A stretch of DNA of 64,000 nt from Chloranthus sessilifolius (taxonomy: Eukaryota; Streptophyta; Magnoliopsida; Chloranthales; Chloranthaceae): positions 58,874,104 to 58,938,103 of the forward strand of contig CM037587.1 of the NCBI GenBank assembly GCA_021018995.1, in the 5' to 3' direction. The stretch's first letter is position 1, and the number at the start of each line of letters is the position of its first letter. Position numbers and translations under genes: made by a program. The notes under the pieces were generated by a model. The model searched no databases and was not told the DNA's origin. It saw only the letters and a program-made list of their open reading frames with translations. Positions 11,331 through 22,802 of the stretch are shown in pieces.

Positions 11331-12715
11331 ATGATGCACGTGTGAGCCGTTTATGTATAGTTTATTTGGAGAATGAATCGGTACAATGTAAAATTCAAAA
11401 TTTAGTACTCATTTGATTCATTTTTATTAAAATGATATTCTTTTATTCTATGACATAGGGCAATAAAGGTTAGGTGAAAGTTGGTAAAATTCATGCTTAT
11501 TGTAGCAAAATCTCAAACTATGTATACTTCATTAATGCGCAACAGAACGTGATTATCAAAATCTCAAATGATAAAGACTTCATTTTGGTTGGGATGCCTC
11601 TGTTTGCGCCAACGCATTCTCTGAAAGCGCTCATGTCTCAGACTCCTTTAAAACCATTAATTGCTTTGAATCAGATGATGGAGATCGTGTTTCAACCCGA
11701 TATTCCACACAATAGATATTGAGATCAACGTGAATTTAAGGTCATTGTTTGGAGATCTATGACACATGGAATCAAACAATAACCGTCTGATAGATAAGTT
11801 ATGATTTCAAGATGTATTTTGTGGAATGTCATGGTGAAACATGACTTTCATCATCTAATCCAATGTAATCAATGCTTTTCAAAGGGTCTGGGACGTGGGC
11901 GCTTTCAGAGAATGAGTGGACGCAAACAGAGGTACTCATCAATTTATGATAAAAAATGGAATCATATTAACATACAATAATATTAGTAATAAACAAAAAT
12001 AAGGGAGAGTTATTCACACCCGTCTTTCCAAAATACATACTCTTTCACACGAAAAAATTGTTAATTGCCTAGAATTAGACGATGGAGATCATTTTTCGTC
12101 CCAATTTTTCGCATAATAGATTTTGAGATCATGTCATACCTATCAAACAGTTTGATATTTATTCCATGTGCCACATATCCCCAAAAGTGATCGTCTGATA
12201 GGTGTGCCATGATCTCAAGATTTATTTTGTGGAAGATTGGAACGAAAAATAATCTCCATCGTCTGATTCAAGGCAGTCAACATTTTTTTCCTGTGAAAGA
12301 GTGCAAATAATACCACCCTAAAAATAATTAATTGTTCAAAAATATAATATAGATATCTTTCATATCATTAATGTTACACAACCTTCCATCCAATTCAGAG
12401 GTATTCAAACCAAGTGAACCGGCTTCAAGCATATGCACTTTGCTTACAATTTACATCTTTAAATTGTATTGTCTTCATCTTATAGGCTCCAATCGTATGT
12501 ATTTTGCTTGATTTGTTTTTTTTTTTTGTCTTCTCATAATAGAATATATGGACATAACAGATATATTTTGACCGTTTGTGTCAAAATAGACAATAGACCT
12601 ATTGAGAAGCAGAATATCTAGCAAAAATGATTTTTTTTAACATAATAAGTGTTGATTAATTTATTGATGTATGCGAGCATACAAAACTTATTTGGTGCTC
12701 AACAATATCTGTGTA

Positions 12716-12860
12716 CCGGTTTGAGCAATAACTCAACTGATATCCTCTTTGTGAAAGTATATGTCGTGAATTCTAATCCCCACGCCTGCTCCCGCCCTTT
12801 GTGTGAGTCTCTTCCCAGTGTGCTAGGCTAATAGTGGATCCTCTATGCGTGCAAGTTTTC
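12716..12860 (+). mobile_element. tRNA-derived SINE-like unit, copy 2
   Basis: The duplicate of the unit at 11180-11330 inside the second 1.55-kb repeat. The B-box-like stretch is GTGAATTCTAATCC at about 12767, and the body CTCTTCCCAGTGTGCTAGGC is preserved. It arose by the segmental duplication, not by a new insertion. Confidence 0.45.
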
Positions 12861-13087
12861 ACAAACACTATATTTGGACTGTCTATGAGGTATGACATCA
12901 TATATATATATATATATATATATTTCGGTGCAACCCAATTGCAATTATTTTTTCTATGAGTTTGTATCAGGTGCATGAACTAATGCACCTATGATAAAAG
13001 GGTACTTTAATAAATTAAATACATATAAGTTTAAATAAGAGTTCGTCCAATTTAAAATAAAACACAACAAATATTTTTAAAATTTAC

Positions 13088-13089
<2 letters not shown>

Positions 13090-13151
<62 letters not shown>
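13090..13151. repeat. (AT)n microsatellite
   Basis: About 30 AT units. A shorter AT run lies at 12899-12922. Confidence 0.95.
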
Positions 13152-13158
<7 letters not shown>

Positions 13159-14378
13159 ACAACACTGCGAAGATTAGGCATGTGATCTAAAATAAATAAA
13201 TAAGCTTTTTTAACCTTTAAAAATGTGGTTAAATATTGGATAACCCCCATCAAACCAGGTGCATTGAAAATTTTCCAACTTTAACCACTTTTTGAATTGT
13301 GGATAAGATGTTTTTGTAAAGTTTTTTTTTTTGGGATGAATGTGATCGATCTTGTACATGTTACTTCGACACTTGATCTTTCGATTAGGTGCCACTTGAC
13401 ACCCAAATGACACTAGCATCGAGTTGAACCCTAGGTACCTATGGTCTCCTATATATGGCAATGCTGACCTTACTCATTTCATTGTGAGATTAATATTGTT
13501 CTTAAACAATAATGTCCTTATTGAAGAATATTTTCATAAAATTACTTAGGGGCTAAGAGATTACGGAAAATTTAGTAAAGTTGAATTAGATACTAAATGA
13601 GATGTATGTATGTGCCCTTATTTATTACAATACCTCATTTAATATCTAGTTCAACAGCACAAGTGCTGATTACATCATGACTTTCTAGTTTATCAAGTAA
13701 AATTTGAAATAATTTTTGCTTTAAAAAATGAGCCCTTTTGAAAATGCCGCCCATTCGCAAATTAGACTTTTTCAATATGTAGTGAATTTCTTAAAGAAAT
13801 TATATATATTTTAAACATAACTTTTGTGTTTTTTTTTTTCTATGATATTTTCGAAAAAAAATATAGCATTTTTAAAATTTTGACAAATGGAATAATAAGT
13901 TTGAACCCTTATTTGGGGTAGTGGGTTAGAACTACAGCACATGTCATGTAGCATGTGATTCAAAAACAACACCCGTTTTAGAATCATATGTTATGTGGCA
14001 TGTGGTCTATCAAAACAAAGGTTTTTTTTTTTTTGTAAAAAGATAGTCAAAGTTTGGGAACTGCTCACACATCCTGATGATTGAATCCCCCCGTCCTTGG
14101 AAAAGTTTTCGTAAAACCCAATCCCTCAGGTGGATCCCAACTCATGCTAACCCAACGCCCCGAGTGAGTTTGAACCCATAGTCCAAGCCCTCATTTTATT
14201 TTTGATCGGAGTTTTCAACTGCTTGCGGACTATTCCCTAACCCCAACTTGGTAATTATGGTAGGAGATTTTGTAAGATGCCTTACCTAGCGTTTGGAATT
14301 GGCGAGATCCCTTACCTACTATTGGAATTAGTGAGATCCCCTGACCCAACCATTTAAACTGATGATAACTACCTGTCA
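13152..14378. other. AT-rich intergenic stretch
   Basis: No gene, TE end or structured repeat recognised. Homopolymer T/A runs are frequent. Confidence 0.5.
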
Positions 14379-14978
14379 GATATCGAAATACCAATATTAC
14401 TCTTGCCTTTTCGTTTAACAATCAAGATCTCATTTTTTGCACACATAATTTTAGAAATGTTTAAAGTGAAAAATCATAAAATAAGATGTCTTGATAAATA
14501 ATTTTAAAAATAAAAAAAATAAATTTAAAAAAGATCAAATGCTTACCATGCGGTAACCGTGATCTTTCAGCTCTTACTAACTCTTGTAATCTTATTTTGA
14601 TATTTGAGAGAAAATAGAAAAAAAAAAAGTTCATTCTTATCATACACTTATTAAGAGGTGGGAGAGAAAATACGAAAAAAAAGGTCATACTTAATCTTAA
14701 ACTTATTAAGAGGGTGTGAGAGAAAAAAGGAAAAGAAAATCTTTTAATCTTATTTTTGAGTCCAAATTTGTTTTCACTGGTGCAATTACTGCGTGGAACG
14801 GTTAACCGCACAGCTAACTTGGACCGTCCCATGATTTTGATCAGTGAGAAATCGAATGATTAAATATTTTTCAACCGCATCGTGATGATATATGCATCAT
14901 TTTTAAAATTATTTGTCATAAAAATATGCCATTAATTGTTAAACGAAAAGACAAGGGCAGTGTTGGTATTTCGATATC
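14379..14978. mobile_element. TIR element (MITE-like, ~600 bp)
   Basis: The left arm 14379-14425 (GATATCGAAATACCAATATT, CTTGCCTTTTCGTTTAACAAT) is matched by the reverse complement of 14932-14978 over about 47 bp with few mismatches. The interior is A/T-rich with GCGGTAACCG/CGGTTAACCGC words and no real ORF. Similarity may extend a further 15-20 bp outward on both sides; no TSD could be assigned. Long TIRs would suit a MULE-like origin. Confidence 0.65.
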
Positions 14979-16139
14979 TTACAGTAGTCCTCGTTCAGGT
15001 GTTTCCTAGTTTTTCCCAAAAAAGCTCAGATTCTTGGACACTCAGATTCCTAGCGGATTCTTAGTAGACTTAGATTCCTGGCTTTTCCTATATGCGTTCT
15101 TAAATTATTGAGATTCCTGACTTTTCTTATAAAAGATGAAAATCTTTTATTTTTAAGTTTTTCTCAGAAAATCTTCAGAATCGATTCAATCAGTGGTTAT
15201 GCTATGACTGTAGAAATGTGATCTAATTATCGATTTATGTACCGTACTAGTATTTCTCTTAAAATTTACGGGCATCCAATTGAGATTGGACAACATATTT
15301 GATGGAGCAAACTTTGTAGCTATTATATAATATTTTTATAATTGACGTCCGCTAGCAAATTTGGTGTGCAGAGAAAAAAGTCATGTGCATAATACTTCTT
15401 GTAGTAAAAAAACAAGAGAAAAGGGCTTGACTCTCCTCATTTAAACCGCCAAAATAGTGTTTAAATGATGTTATACGATTAAAGGTTTAAGATGTGAGAG
15501 ATTCATTCCGTCAAAGTGATAGATCATCCATTGAAGGGCAATGGGCCCAAAAATCGTACATTTTAAAGATATTTGAACCGGTTGATACTATACAATAACA
15601 ACAACCGTTGTTATAAGCTTTTAATAGTCGATTTTAAAGTTCACCAATCGAATGGTTCAATCCACGTAGTGAAGCTCAACTTTCTCAACAAGCTCATGTT
15701 GTTTTGGGAGTCCATTTTGCACTCTCTCCTCTTTCTCTCTTCTCTCTCTCATAGCGGTAGCTCTGTTAGTTCAGAAATCTATACTTGCCTTTCGTTCTCG
15801 ACAATGGTATGTTTGATCATGAATGATCGGTATAAGAGACAATGGCCGATTTTTTAATGATTTTACGAGATGCCGATCCATGCGATGTTAAACATATTGA
15901 ACGATATTTATTCCATAATACGACTCTTACAAGGACCATACCCAAAAACTCATATTCGTATATATGATCCGATTATAAACTCATGAAGATGGATAAAGCG
16001 GAGCACAATAAAAGTCTCATAAAATATTTTTCATTAATTTACAAAGAAGAAAATTACATCCATGATTAGACCATGGTAAGAACTCTAACACTCATTTTTA
16101 TTTTATTTAATAATAACACAAACAATCAACACCCCCCCT
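14979..16139. other. AT-rich intergenic stretch
   Basis: Contains recurring CAGATTCCTGGCTTTTC-like words at 15030-15130. Nothing else recognised. Confidence 0.45.
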
Positions 16140-16700
16140 CCCCCCATAACAACACTAAGTACTAGCATCGGACTGGTCGTCATCCTCCGAAGAGTAGGAG
16201 GTCGTTGCAATGTGGCCCGGTAGCCGGTACCTACACGATAGCTGTCAAAGACCTTTCGATGATGGAGGGATAGCTGGTAGTCTGAATCTGAGGTGTCGAA
16301 GTTGGAGCTAACTATGACAAGGCTGCGACTATGACCCCCACCTCGAGCCCTCCCAAGTGCAGGTCGGACCGGGCGAGTCTGATATCTCGGTCGATAGGGG
16401 GGAGATGCGAGCGCATTGGGGCTGGAGCTCGTGGGAGGGTGACTACGATGTCATTGTTAACGGGGGGAGGTTAAACGACATGAACGAGGGGGGAAGGAGC
16501 ACCAGCCGGGGGTGGGGCAAGAGGGTGAACTATAAGGGGGCAGGGGGCCCTAAATCCGGGAGGCACAAGGGGTGCCACTAGAGCAGGCTCTGCATCATCA
16601 ATAATAACTATGTCAATCCAGTGTCTCGCCGACAACGTCGAGGCAGATGAACCTGCCTGAGAATGAGATGAACCCGGGGTGCCTAACATATCTGCACATT
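16140..16700 (-). pseudogene. GC-rich, proline-rich coding-like relic
   Basis: This segment is clearly GC-richer than its surroundings. Read on the minus strand it gives a Pro/Ala-rich chain (for example PLVPPGFRAPCPLIVHPL, APPPAGAPSPLVHVV) broken by stops. I do not recognise a domain. It lies downstream of the - strand Harbinger transposase relic, from which a solo LTR now separates it. It could be a second Harbinger ORF or an unrelated captured fragment. Confidence 0.3.
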
Positions 16701-16971
16701 TCATATACCGAACTGAGAATACTTTGAAATTATATACAATATACAACTTATATGAATTGATTACATGAGAAATAATAAAATTTGAAAAGTGGGAAACATA
16801 ATATTGAGACGTATAAAGAAATCACAGTGACTATCATAAATAAATAACCAAAGTGGATAGAAGGACGATAATAACTACAAGTGCAAACATTCAACGCATG
16901 CAATCTACATGCACACTAACATCTGGGGCCCTAACTACTACTCTATCCATTAGTTGTGTTTGTTGGGTTAT

Positions 16972-18749
16972 TGTTAATCACTGAATTATGCCACTTTCCA
17001 CCTCCTAACCTAACCTTTATTAGACCTTAGAGCTATTTAATAATTGATTTTTAGTTGTGATTTTATAGTTAGCAATAATATGTAAATTGATGCAGCAATC
17101 CATGTAATAAGTGTCAAGAAGAGAAGAATGAGAGTAAAGTATTGGAGCTGAGAAAAATACAGAGATTGAACCATGGTGGTCCCCACCATATGGGTTATTC
17201 GGTATGTATTATACCTCTAGAAGTCTTACAATGAGAGAAAAGTGGGACCCATGCCTAAAGGAGTGCAACAGCAGACTAGACAGACCAGCTGAGAAGCAGA
17301 AACCACACTCTCGAGTAGTTTTGAAGCCTGCAATAACCTGTCGAGCAGCCTCTCGAGAACTTGTCGAGTAGTTCTTAAGCCTGCAGCAACCCGTCGAGGT
17401 TCTGAAGCTTGCAGCAACCTGTCGGGCAACCTGTCGAGCACCCATCGAGCAGTTATGGACTTTAGTACTTCAACCACTCGAGATTCTTTCAGGAAGAAGT
17501 CCATCTGCTTGAGATTATATGTTTAAAGCCGTATCTACTAGAGGCTTGGGACCCAGCATGAATTTATGACTTCAGTGGCACTTTTGAAACCTCTGCAACA
17601 CATTGGGACACCTGTCTAAGTGTGCTATGCTTTCCCTAACAGCCTGGGGCAACATATGGCTGAAATTAAGCCACATTAGCAAATCCCAACTGTTTTAATT
17701 CTCTTTCTTTCTGATTGGCCAAAGCATAAAATGATTTTTGGGTGTGCATATAAAGAAAAGAAAAATACTTATAAGAGTAGCCAGGTAGGCCGAAAGGCCT
17801 GAGCTCACTTTTAGGGTTTAGGTTATTTTTAGGGTTTAATTTATCTTTTCCTTTTTGCTTTTCTTCTTTCCTTAGTTATCTGCAGTCTGATTAAGCCTTT
17901 GTAGCAGCTAGGGTTAGTTTTCATTGTAAAAGGGATTTGTATTAGCATGGTGAAGATTGGAGTCTTGCAGAGACTACAGACTTGAGGGCAAGATCATTGT
18001 AAGTTCCTTTTGACAATGAAAAGCTGGTTTTTCTGTTTCATTCAATCTGTAATTTCTTATGATTTTCATTAAGATCTTTATGGATTTTATGCACCTATAG
18101 TTGCATGAGCTTGTAGCCTTACAAATATAGTGTTTGCAGTGATTTTACTATTCCATCTGTTACCCTCATGACTGGATTATATCCATGGGATAGCCTGTGA
18201 CCATTTAAGTGGACAAGCTATAACCTTAAGACTAGTCCATATCTCAGGGTTGAGTTGGATTGTTCTACCTTGCCTTTGCCCTTGTAACCAAATGAGGGAT
18301 TGCTGCAGATCCAACTCTTACTCTACTTTGTAATATTTTTTGCAGTGAGAACTAGTCCCTAACTACCTACTTCTCTATTTTTTATTTATTTTACCAACCC
18401 ATCTTCACTCTTCTTTAACCCCTTTCTTGTTTTTATTTCTGTTTTTAGTTAGTTAGTGACTCTCCAAAAATACCCTCTCTTTGCCCTATTTATTAGTTAA
18501 AATAGACTAGGTTTAGAGTTGCCAGATCTGTAGCAGATCTGGAGATTTACTATTTTTAAATCCATAACTCCCTATGGGACAACCCTTACTTATCTAAAAC
18601 TTGCTGCAACAGCCTTGTGGCTTGCAGGTGGTGTTTGTGTTCTAATCCCATTCTTTTTCCTCTACGTTTTGATTTTGTCATTCTTTATTTCTGTCATATT
18701 TTGACCATTTTTAGAATAAAGAACATCAACACAAATATAAGCAACAACA
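16972..18749 (+). mobile_element. Athila-type solo LTR (H) with perfect TSD
   Basis: The 1778-bp LTR starts TGTTAATCACTG and ends GCAACAACA, flanked by perfect 5-bp TSD GTTAT (16967-16971; 18750-18754). Start and tail resemble the Athila LTRs E and F in this window: early CTCCTAACCTAACCTTT..., a TTTATAGTTAGCAATAAT box, and a tail box GGGACAACCCTTACTTA followed by AACTTGCTGCAACAG..CTTGCAGG. There are no internal sequences, so it arose by LTR-LTR recombination. It carries a TCGAG motif cluster at 17290-17470. Confidence 0.9.
17290..17470. repeat. TCGAG/CTCGAG motif cluster in LTR H
   Basis: About nine TCGAG cores in 180 bp (CTCTCGAGTAG, CTGTCGAGCAGCC, TTGTCGAGTAG, CCGTCGAGG, CATCGAGCAG, CACTCGAGATT), interleaved with CCTGCAGCAAC words. 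It sits about 320 bp into the LTR, comparable with the motif clusters of the other LTR families. Confidence 0.75.
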
Positions 18750-18754
18750 GTTAT

Positions 18755-19076
18755 CGAAGGTACATGGTGCTATGTGGGTGGGTTAGTTATTTAGGTGTTA
18801 TCGTAACGCATTCAGTGCTTTGTCGTACGAATAGAAGGAGCGATGACGAGCCCCAAAAAAATAGGCTACTTCCCTCGAGCATTCCCCTCAGGTTTGATAT
18901 ATACTCAGTTTCCTACCAACGAACATGACGTAATATTTACCCATATCTATAAAATACGTCAATTGGTTAGTGAGTGCAAGATTGAGAAGTGGCTCATTTA
19001 GTAGTTTTTAGTTAAGAATTTATAAAAAAACTATATAACCAACTATACATTTAATATGTCAACATGAATGTGTGTC
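18755..19076. other. Region between solo LTR and Harbinger relic
   Basis: Formerly contiguous with 16966 before the solo LTR's parent inserted. Probably Harbinger 3' flank; nothing specific recognised. Confidence 0.35.
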
Positions 19077-20193
19077 CTACATAGTGTTGGCTATATTATC
19101 ACGGAATGTGTTCATCCATTCACGATTTGCAGGGGTTGGAGTGCAATGGATGTCAGGGTCTATCTCGTGGATTAAGTCGTCAGATGACTGTACTATACAA
19201 TCCTTTGGCTATTCTACGAAGAATGAATCTTCTGGATCGTATAATTTTATAAAATTGTGTAGAATACAACATGCAGTGACTATTCTCACTTGTGAGTGAA
19301 TTGGAAACTTCGTGGTTGTTTTTAATATTGGAAGCCATTGTTTCAGTATCCCAAATGTTCTCTCAACCACATTACGTAAGGACGCATATCGCTTGTTGAA
19401 AAGTTCTTGTGGAGTCAATGGGAGATTCGAGGTATTGAATTCTTTAATATGGTAGCAAGCCCCCGATAAGGAGCTAGAAAGCCCCGCATGTTGGAATAAC
19501 CTCCATCCACAAGATAATACTTGCTCAGTGGCACTTGAAGTCAGTTTTGTGGCCTAGAGAGAGCACTTGCTAGAACTTTCGAGTCCCCTCCCATCCAGGG
19601 AGTATGTATTGGAATAGCATGTCGAACGATACAACACACAGAACATTTTGTGATGTCGCATTGTGACGGTTACAATAACGTTGTGAGTCCCGCCTGAGAA
19701 CAGTAATGTCAACATGTGTACCGTTGATAGCTCCTACAACACCCTTGAACCATGGAAAAAACCTTGGTTGGTTGTCAATCTCAGGGGGAGTTCTAGTATT
19801 GGCCTATTTCACAAAATCCTCATACAACTGTAAGATAGCGTCAAGTATGCTATTAAAACATAGGCTAATGGTTGAGCCTGAACGTTAGAATCTATCTTAT
19901 ACGGTTCTATTCTTTTAATTTTGGGCTATAGTATACATGAATATAGCAACCACTTTTATCCTCTGTGAGTCCTCCAACATACCCCTCACCCTAAGGCCGT
20001 CACATAAACTTTTGAATGCTGGTGTACGCATTCGAAATTGTTTATATGCAATATCTTGATACTTGCGAAGGGTTTCCTGAACGTATAACAGACTGGTGAG
20101 AATCGATGTGTGACGTCGTCGCCTTTCTGGACGAAGTGTTAAGATGTAGGCAATGGCGGTAATTATAAAGTCCACTGTACAGATTGCAATCAA
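19077..20193 (-). pseudogene. PIF/Harbinger transposase (HARBI1-like), decayed
   Basis: On the minus strand the N-terminal part contains FRMRTPAFKSLCDGLR.RG, matching the helix-turn-helix region of HARBI1-like nucleases. Next come QRSGSTISLCFNSIL, FFPWFKGVVGAINGTHVDI (first catalytic Asp region of DDE_Tnp_4, here N instead of D) and NRHNATSQNVLCVVSFDM. The C-terminal block is LFNKRYASLRNVVERTFGIL (the ERTFG..K signature) with VRIVTACCILHNFI. An in-frame TAG at 19206-19208 is followed by a readable tail, NREWMNTFRDNIA, ending at about 19077. Several stops in the middle make it nonfunctional. No TIR or TTA-type TSD could be fixed. Confidence 0.8.
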
Positions 20194-20910
20194 TTTATCA
20201 TCAGATACGAGGGGGTGCCATTATACCTAAATTAGGAAACCCATTCAGTTTAATTATAATAATTTTTTTACATAAACTGAAAATTTTATAAAGTCATTAA
20301 AATTTGACAACATAAACATCATTAGGCTTATGGAGGTGGCCATGGCCTTCCACATAAGGCGAAAAGGTAGAATTGACGATGTTCTGGGCGCAACGCCATC
20401 ACTATCTCAGCCATTCGAAAATTGGATTGCTCAAATCTAACTAGGAGCTTGTTGGTACGCATTTTTTTGGGTTCCTTTCAGCCTCCGGAATAAGTGATCC
20501 AATTCGGTCCAAGTGGACTCTGACAGAGGCGATGAATGATAAATTATGAAATATTAAATTACTGAAAGGAAAAGATAAATTCTAGACGAAAATACCTGAT
20601 TCGATGCGATTGCCAGCTGCAGATATTTATCGACACTGCAACATGTCACTGATCATGCTTTACGGGGTGTAGGTTAACTCCTTTGTTGAATATTGGCCGG
20701 ACGACTCCAACAGTTGTAGTCTATCTAGTTTAACTTTCTAATTTTGCTTTAAGTCCAATTAGCCTTATCTCCTTATCCTATCCTAGGTTTGATTGGTTAT
20801 GGGTTTCCTAGTAGTGCTCTAACTCTAGTTGACTAAGTGTCCTACTGTTACTCTAATTCTAATTATTCTAGCGTCCTAATATTATTCTAATTCTAATTAA
20901 TTTGGTTTCC
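20194..20910. other. Flank of Harbinger relic and TCTAATTCTAATT low-complexity tract
   Basis: 20780-20910 is a degenerate (TCCTAAT..TCTAATTCTAATTA) tract into which element A inserted; it resumes at 33666-33705. Nothing recognised in 20194-20780. Confidence 0.45.
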
Positions 20911-21514
20911 TAATGTGTAACGCCCCGGAAATTTCATACTTAAATAGTACACCTCGGGATGCAGGCCAACTGGTCAAGTGTTTGATCGGGTCAACATTCA
21001 CTCGATTGACTTAGTTGAACATGTGAAAGGGATGGAGTTAAGTGGAACCAAAGGAATTGGTAGGATGTGTGAGTACATGCACTTAGTTGGGCGTATATGC
21101 TTTACACCGAAATATAAGAAACCTAGATTATAAAGGAAAGGAGGGGAAGGAAAGTTATTTCTTTTGGATGAGTGGTTGAGAAGAGTTAAGAGGAAGAGAG
21201 AGAGAGAGAGAGTAAATGTGATCATAAGAAGGCATTGAATGCGAATGATCGATCTTGGCTCGCAAAGTCTAGTGGATCGAGCTCGGGATCGAGGAGAAAT
21301 TTTAGCTGGGTAGTTTGAGGAACCCTAGTGAACTAAGGCTCAGGATCAAAGGAGCTAACTGAAAGAGGTAAGCTTAGATCTTGATATATTTATTTTGTAG
21401 TTAAAATATAGCATTTAGTAATTTAAACATGAGAAAATAAGGATAATAAAAAGGTAGTTGGATCGGATGAGTTCAAGGAGAGATGAACTTGATCCATGGC
21501 TGAGGAAGAGCAAA

Positions 21515-21760
21515 TTCGTTCGAACGAAATGAAATTTCGATTGAACGAATTTGGCTAGAGAAAATAAAAGCAAGAAGAAGAGTCTCTGAGTAATTCGTTC
21601 GGACGAATTGGATATTCGTTCGAACGATTTTGCTATGGGGGACAATAGTGTCCTGAGTGATTCGTTCGAATGAAATGAAATTGTTCGAACGAAATTGAAA
21701 TTCGTTCGAACGATTTTGAGAAATCGTTTGAACGAATTAGATTCGTTCGAACGATTTGGG
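21515..21760. repeat. TTCGTTCGAACGAA palindrome cluster in the 5' LTR
   Basis: About nine perfect or near-perfect copies of the 14-bp palindrome; the first (21515-21528) is exact. Several others end in ACGAT or carry single C-to-T or G-to-A changes at the CpGs. Spacing is irregular, about 20-40 bp between neighbours where copies are dense. Confidence 0.9.
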
Positions 21761-22126
21761 TAAATTTAAGTTTTTAAGGCTTATTTTAGCTTGTAAAGAA
21801 TTGTGGTTGAACCTAGGCCTTTTTGACTCAATGGTTATACCTTGTGGTAATGTTTTACATGTGTTGATCATACCTAGGTCAAGCCGGTTCGGTGTGTTAC
21901 TCGTAGTTGGGCGGATTAGTGAATCCGAAGGTTTGAGACGCATGTGAGGTAGGGGAATATCTCAACTGGTACACTGTATTACGAGCACATATGTAGTGAT
22001 AGTTTATGATGCATGTCTCTTAAATTATTATTTTGAGTTTCAGTTAATGAAAGGAGTAGTGGTTAATGGCAATGGTGCGTGTGTCTATAAAAATAAAATA
22101 GTAAATTTGTTAAGTAAGAGTTCAAT

Positions 22127-22139
22127 CATCCCAGGGATG
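22127..22139. other. CATCCCAGGGATG hairpin, first of several in the LTR
   Basis: Perfect 6-bp arms around a central A. Related copies lie at about 22183 (CATCCCAAGGATG) and 22408 (CATCCCAGGGATG). Equivalent words occur in the 3' LTR and in LTRs B and C, so the word is conserved across families that otherwise differ. Confidence 0.6.
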
Positions 22140-22763
22140 TAAGAACGCATAGGCATCGCAGAGATGCAACTGATAACGTGACATCATCCCAAGGATGTAT
22201 GGTGGATGTAAAGATCCACGCTAAGAGATAAACAGTAATTCAGAATGCACGGGCTGGGTGTTATTATCTATTAGCACAAATTCACAGTGAATAACTATAT
22301 GTATTGCACAATTTGATTTAAGGTTCAGAGAATACCCAAACCGCGGCGATAAGTATACTCGTGGATATCCGTGGCGATATGCGTGAGCTAATCCATATAC
22401 CAGCAGACATCCCAGGGATGTGTAGTAGTAGTATAGCCGTCGCCTACGAGTTAGGGACGTGGACAATTAAATGAAAAATAGTCTGATTAGACGACGATGG
22501 AGGGTATTCCATCGGGGCTCGATGCTATATTGCTCAGGGATTATTTAAGTTAAGATTTAAGTCATGGTCTCAGCCTGGTTGCAACTAAAGGAAAATAGTA
22601 ATCATTTTGAATTTCAAAGAGTAGGTAATAATTGCAGTCAAAGTGTTTATTGCATCTTAAATTTATTTGTTTCAAGCAAAGATAATTGTGAGCCCATGTT
22701 TTATTCCTGTCATGAAATATATGTTAGTAAGAAAGATATATTTGTTGTGATATTTTCCCTATT

Positions 22764-22780
22764 GAGCTAGGATATAGCTC
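22764..22780 (+). other. Conserved inverted repeat before the LTR splice acceptor
   Basis: GAGCTAGGATATAGCTC can form a 6-bp stem (GAGCTA/TAGCTC) with a 5-nt loop. The identical word occurs in LTR B (37032-37048), with one change in the 3' LTR of A, and a degenerate form is in LTR C. Each lies about 20-30 bp before a TGTCNCAG acceptor-like sequence, so it may be an RNA element. Confidence 0.5.
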
Positions 22781-22802
22781 ACCCTTTGACTATATGTCAC
22801 AG

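Larger units (their letters stand above)
9798..12865. repeat. Tandem pair of ~1.55-kb AT-rich units
   Basis: Unit 1 (about 9798-11330) and unit 2 (about 11392-12865) align along their length at an offset of 1.53-1.59 kb. Shared anchors are AATTCAAAATTT..ACTCATTTGATTC at 9798/11392, CACAACCTTCCATC at about 10870/12372, TTGTCTTCATCTTATAGGCT and a SINE-like end. Both contain the same recurring modules as the CDKD intron elements (GATGGAGATCATTTTTCGTCCCAAT, GATCTTGAGATCAT). No protein coding seen. Confidence 0.8.

Noticed and set aside
16357-16581. Gly-rich plus-strand ORF
   Set aside because: Arises from a GC-rich segment; the minus strand shows the more protein-like proline-rich reading, and neither matches a known domain.
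21515-21760. TTCGTTCGAACGAA as heat-shock elements
   Set aside because: Canonical HSEs need GAA/TTC blocks separated by 2 bp (nTTCnnGAAn). Here TTC and GAA abut, and the other families' words (TCGAG, CTCGCG) do not fit HSEs at all.
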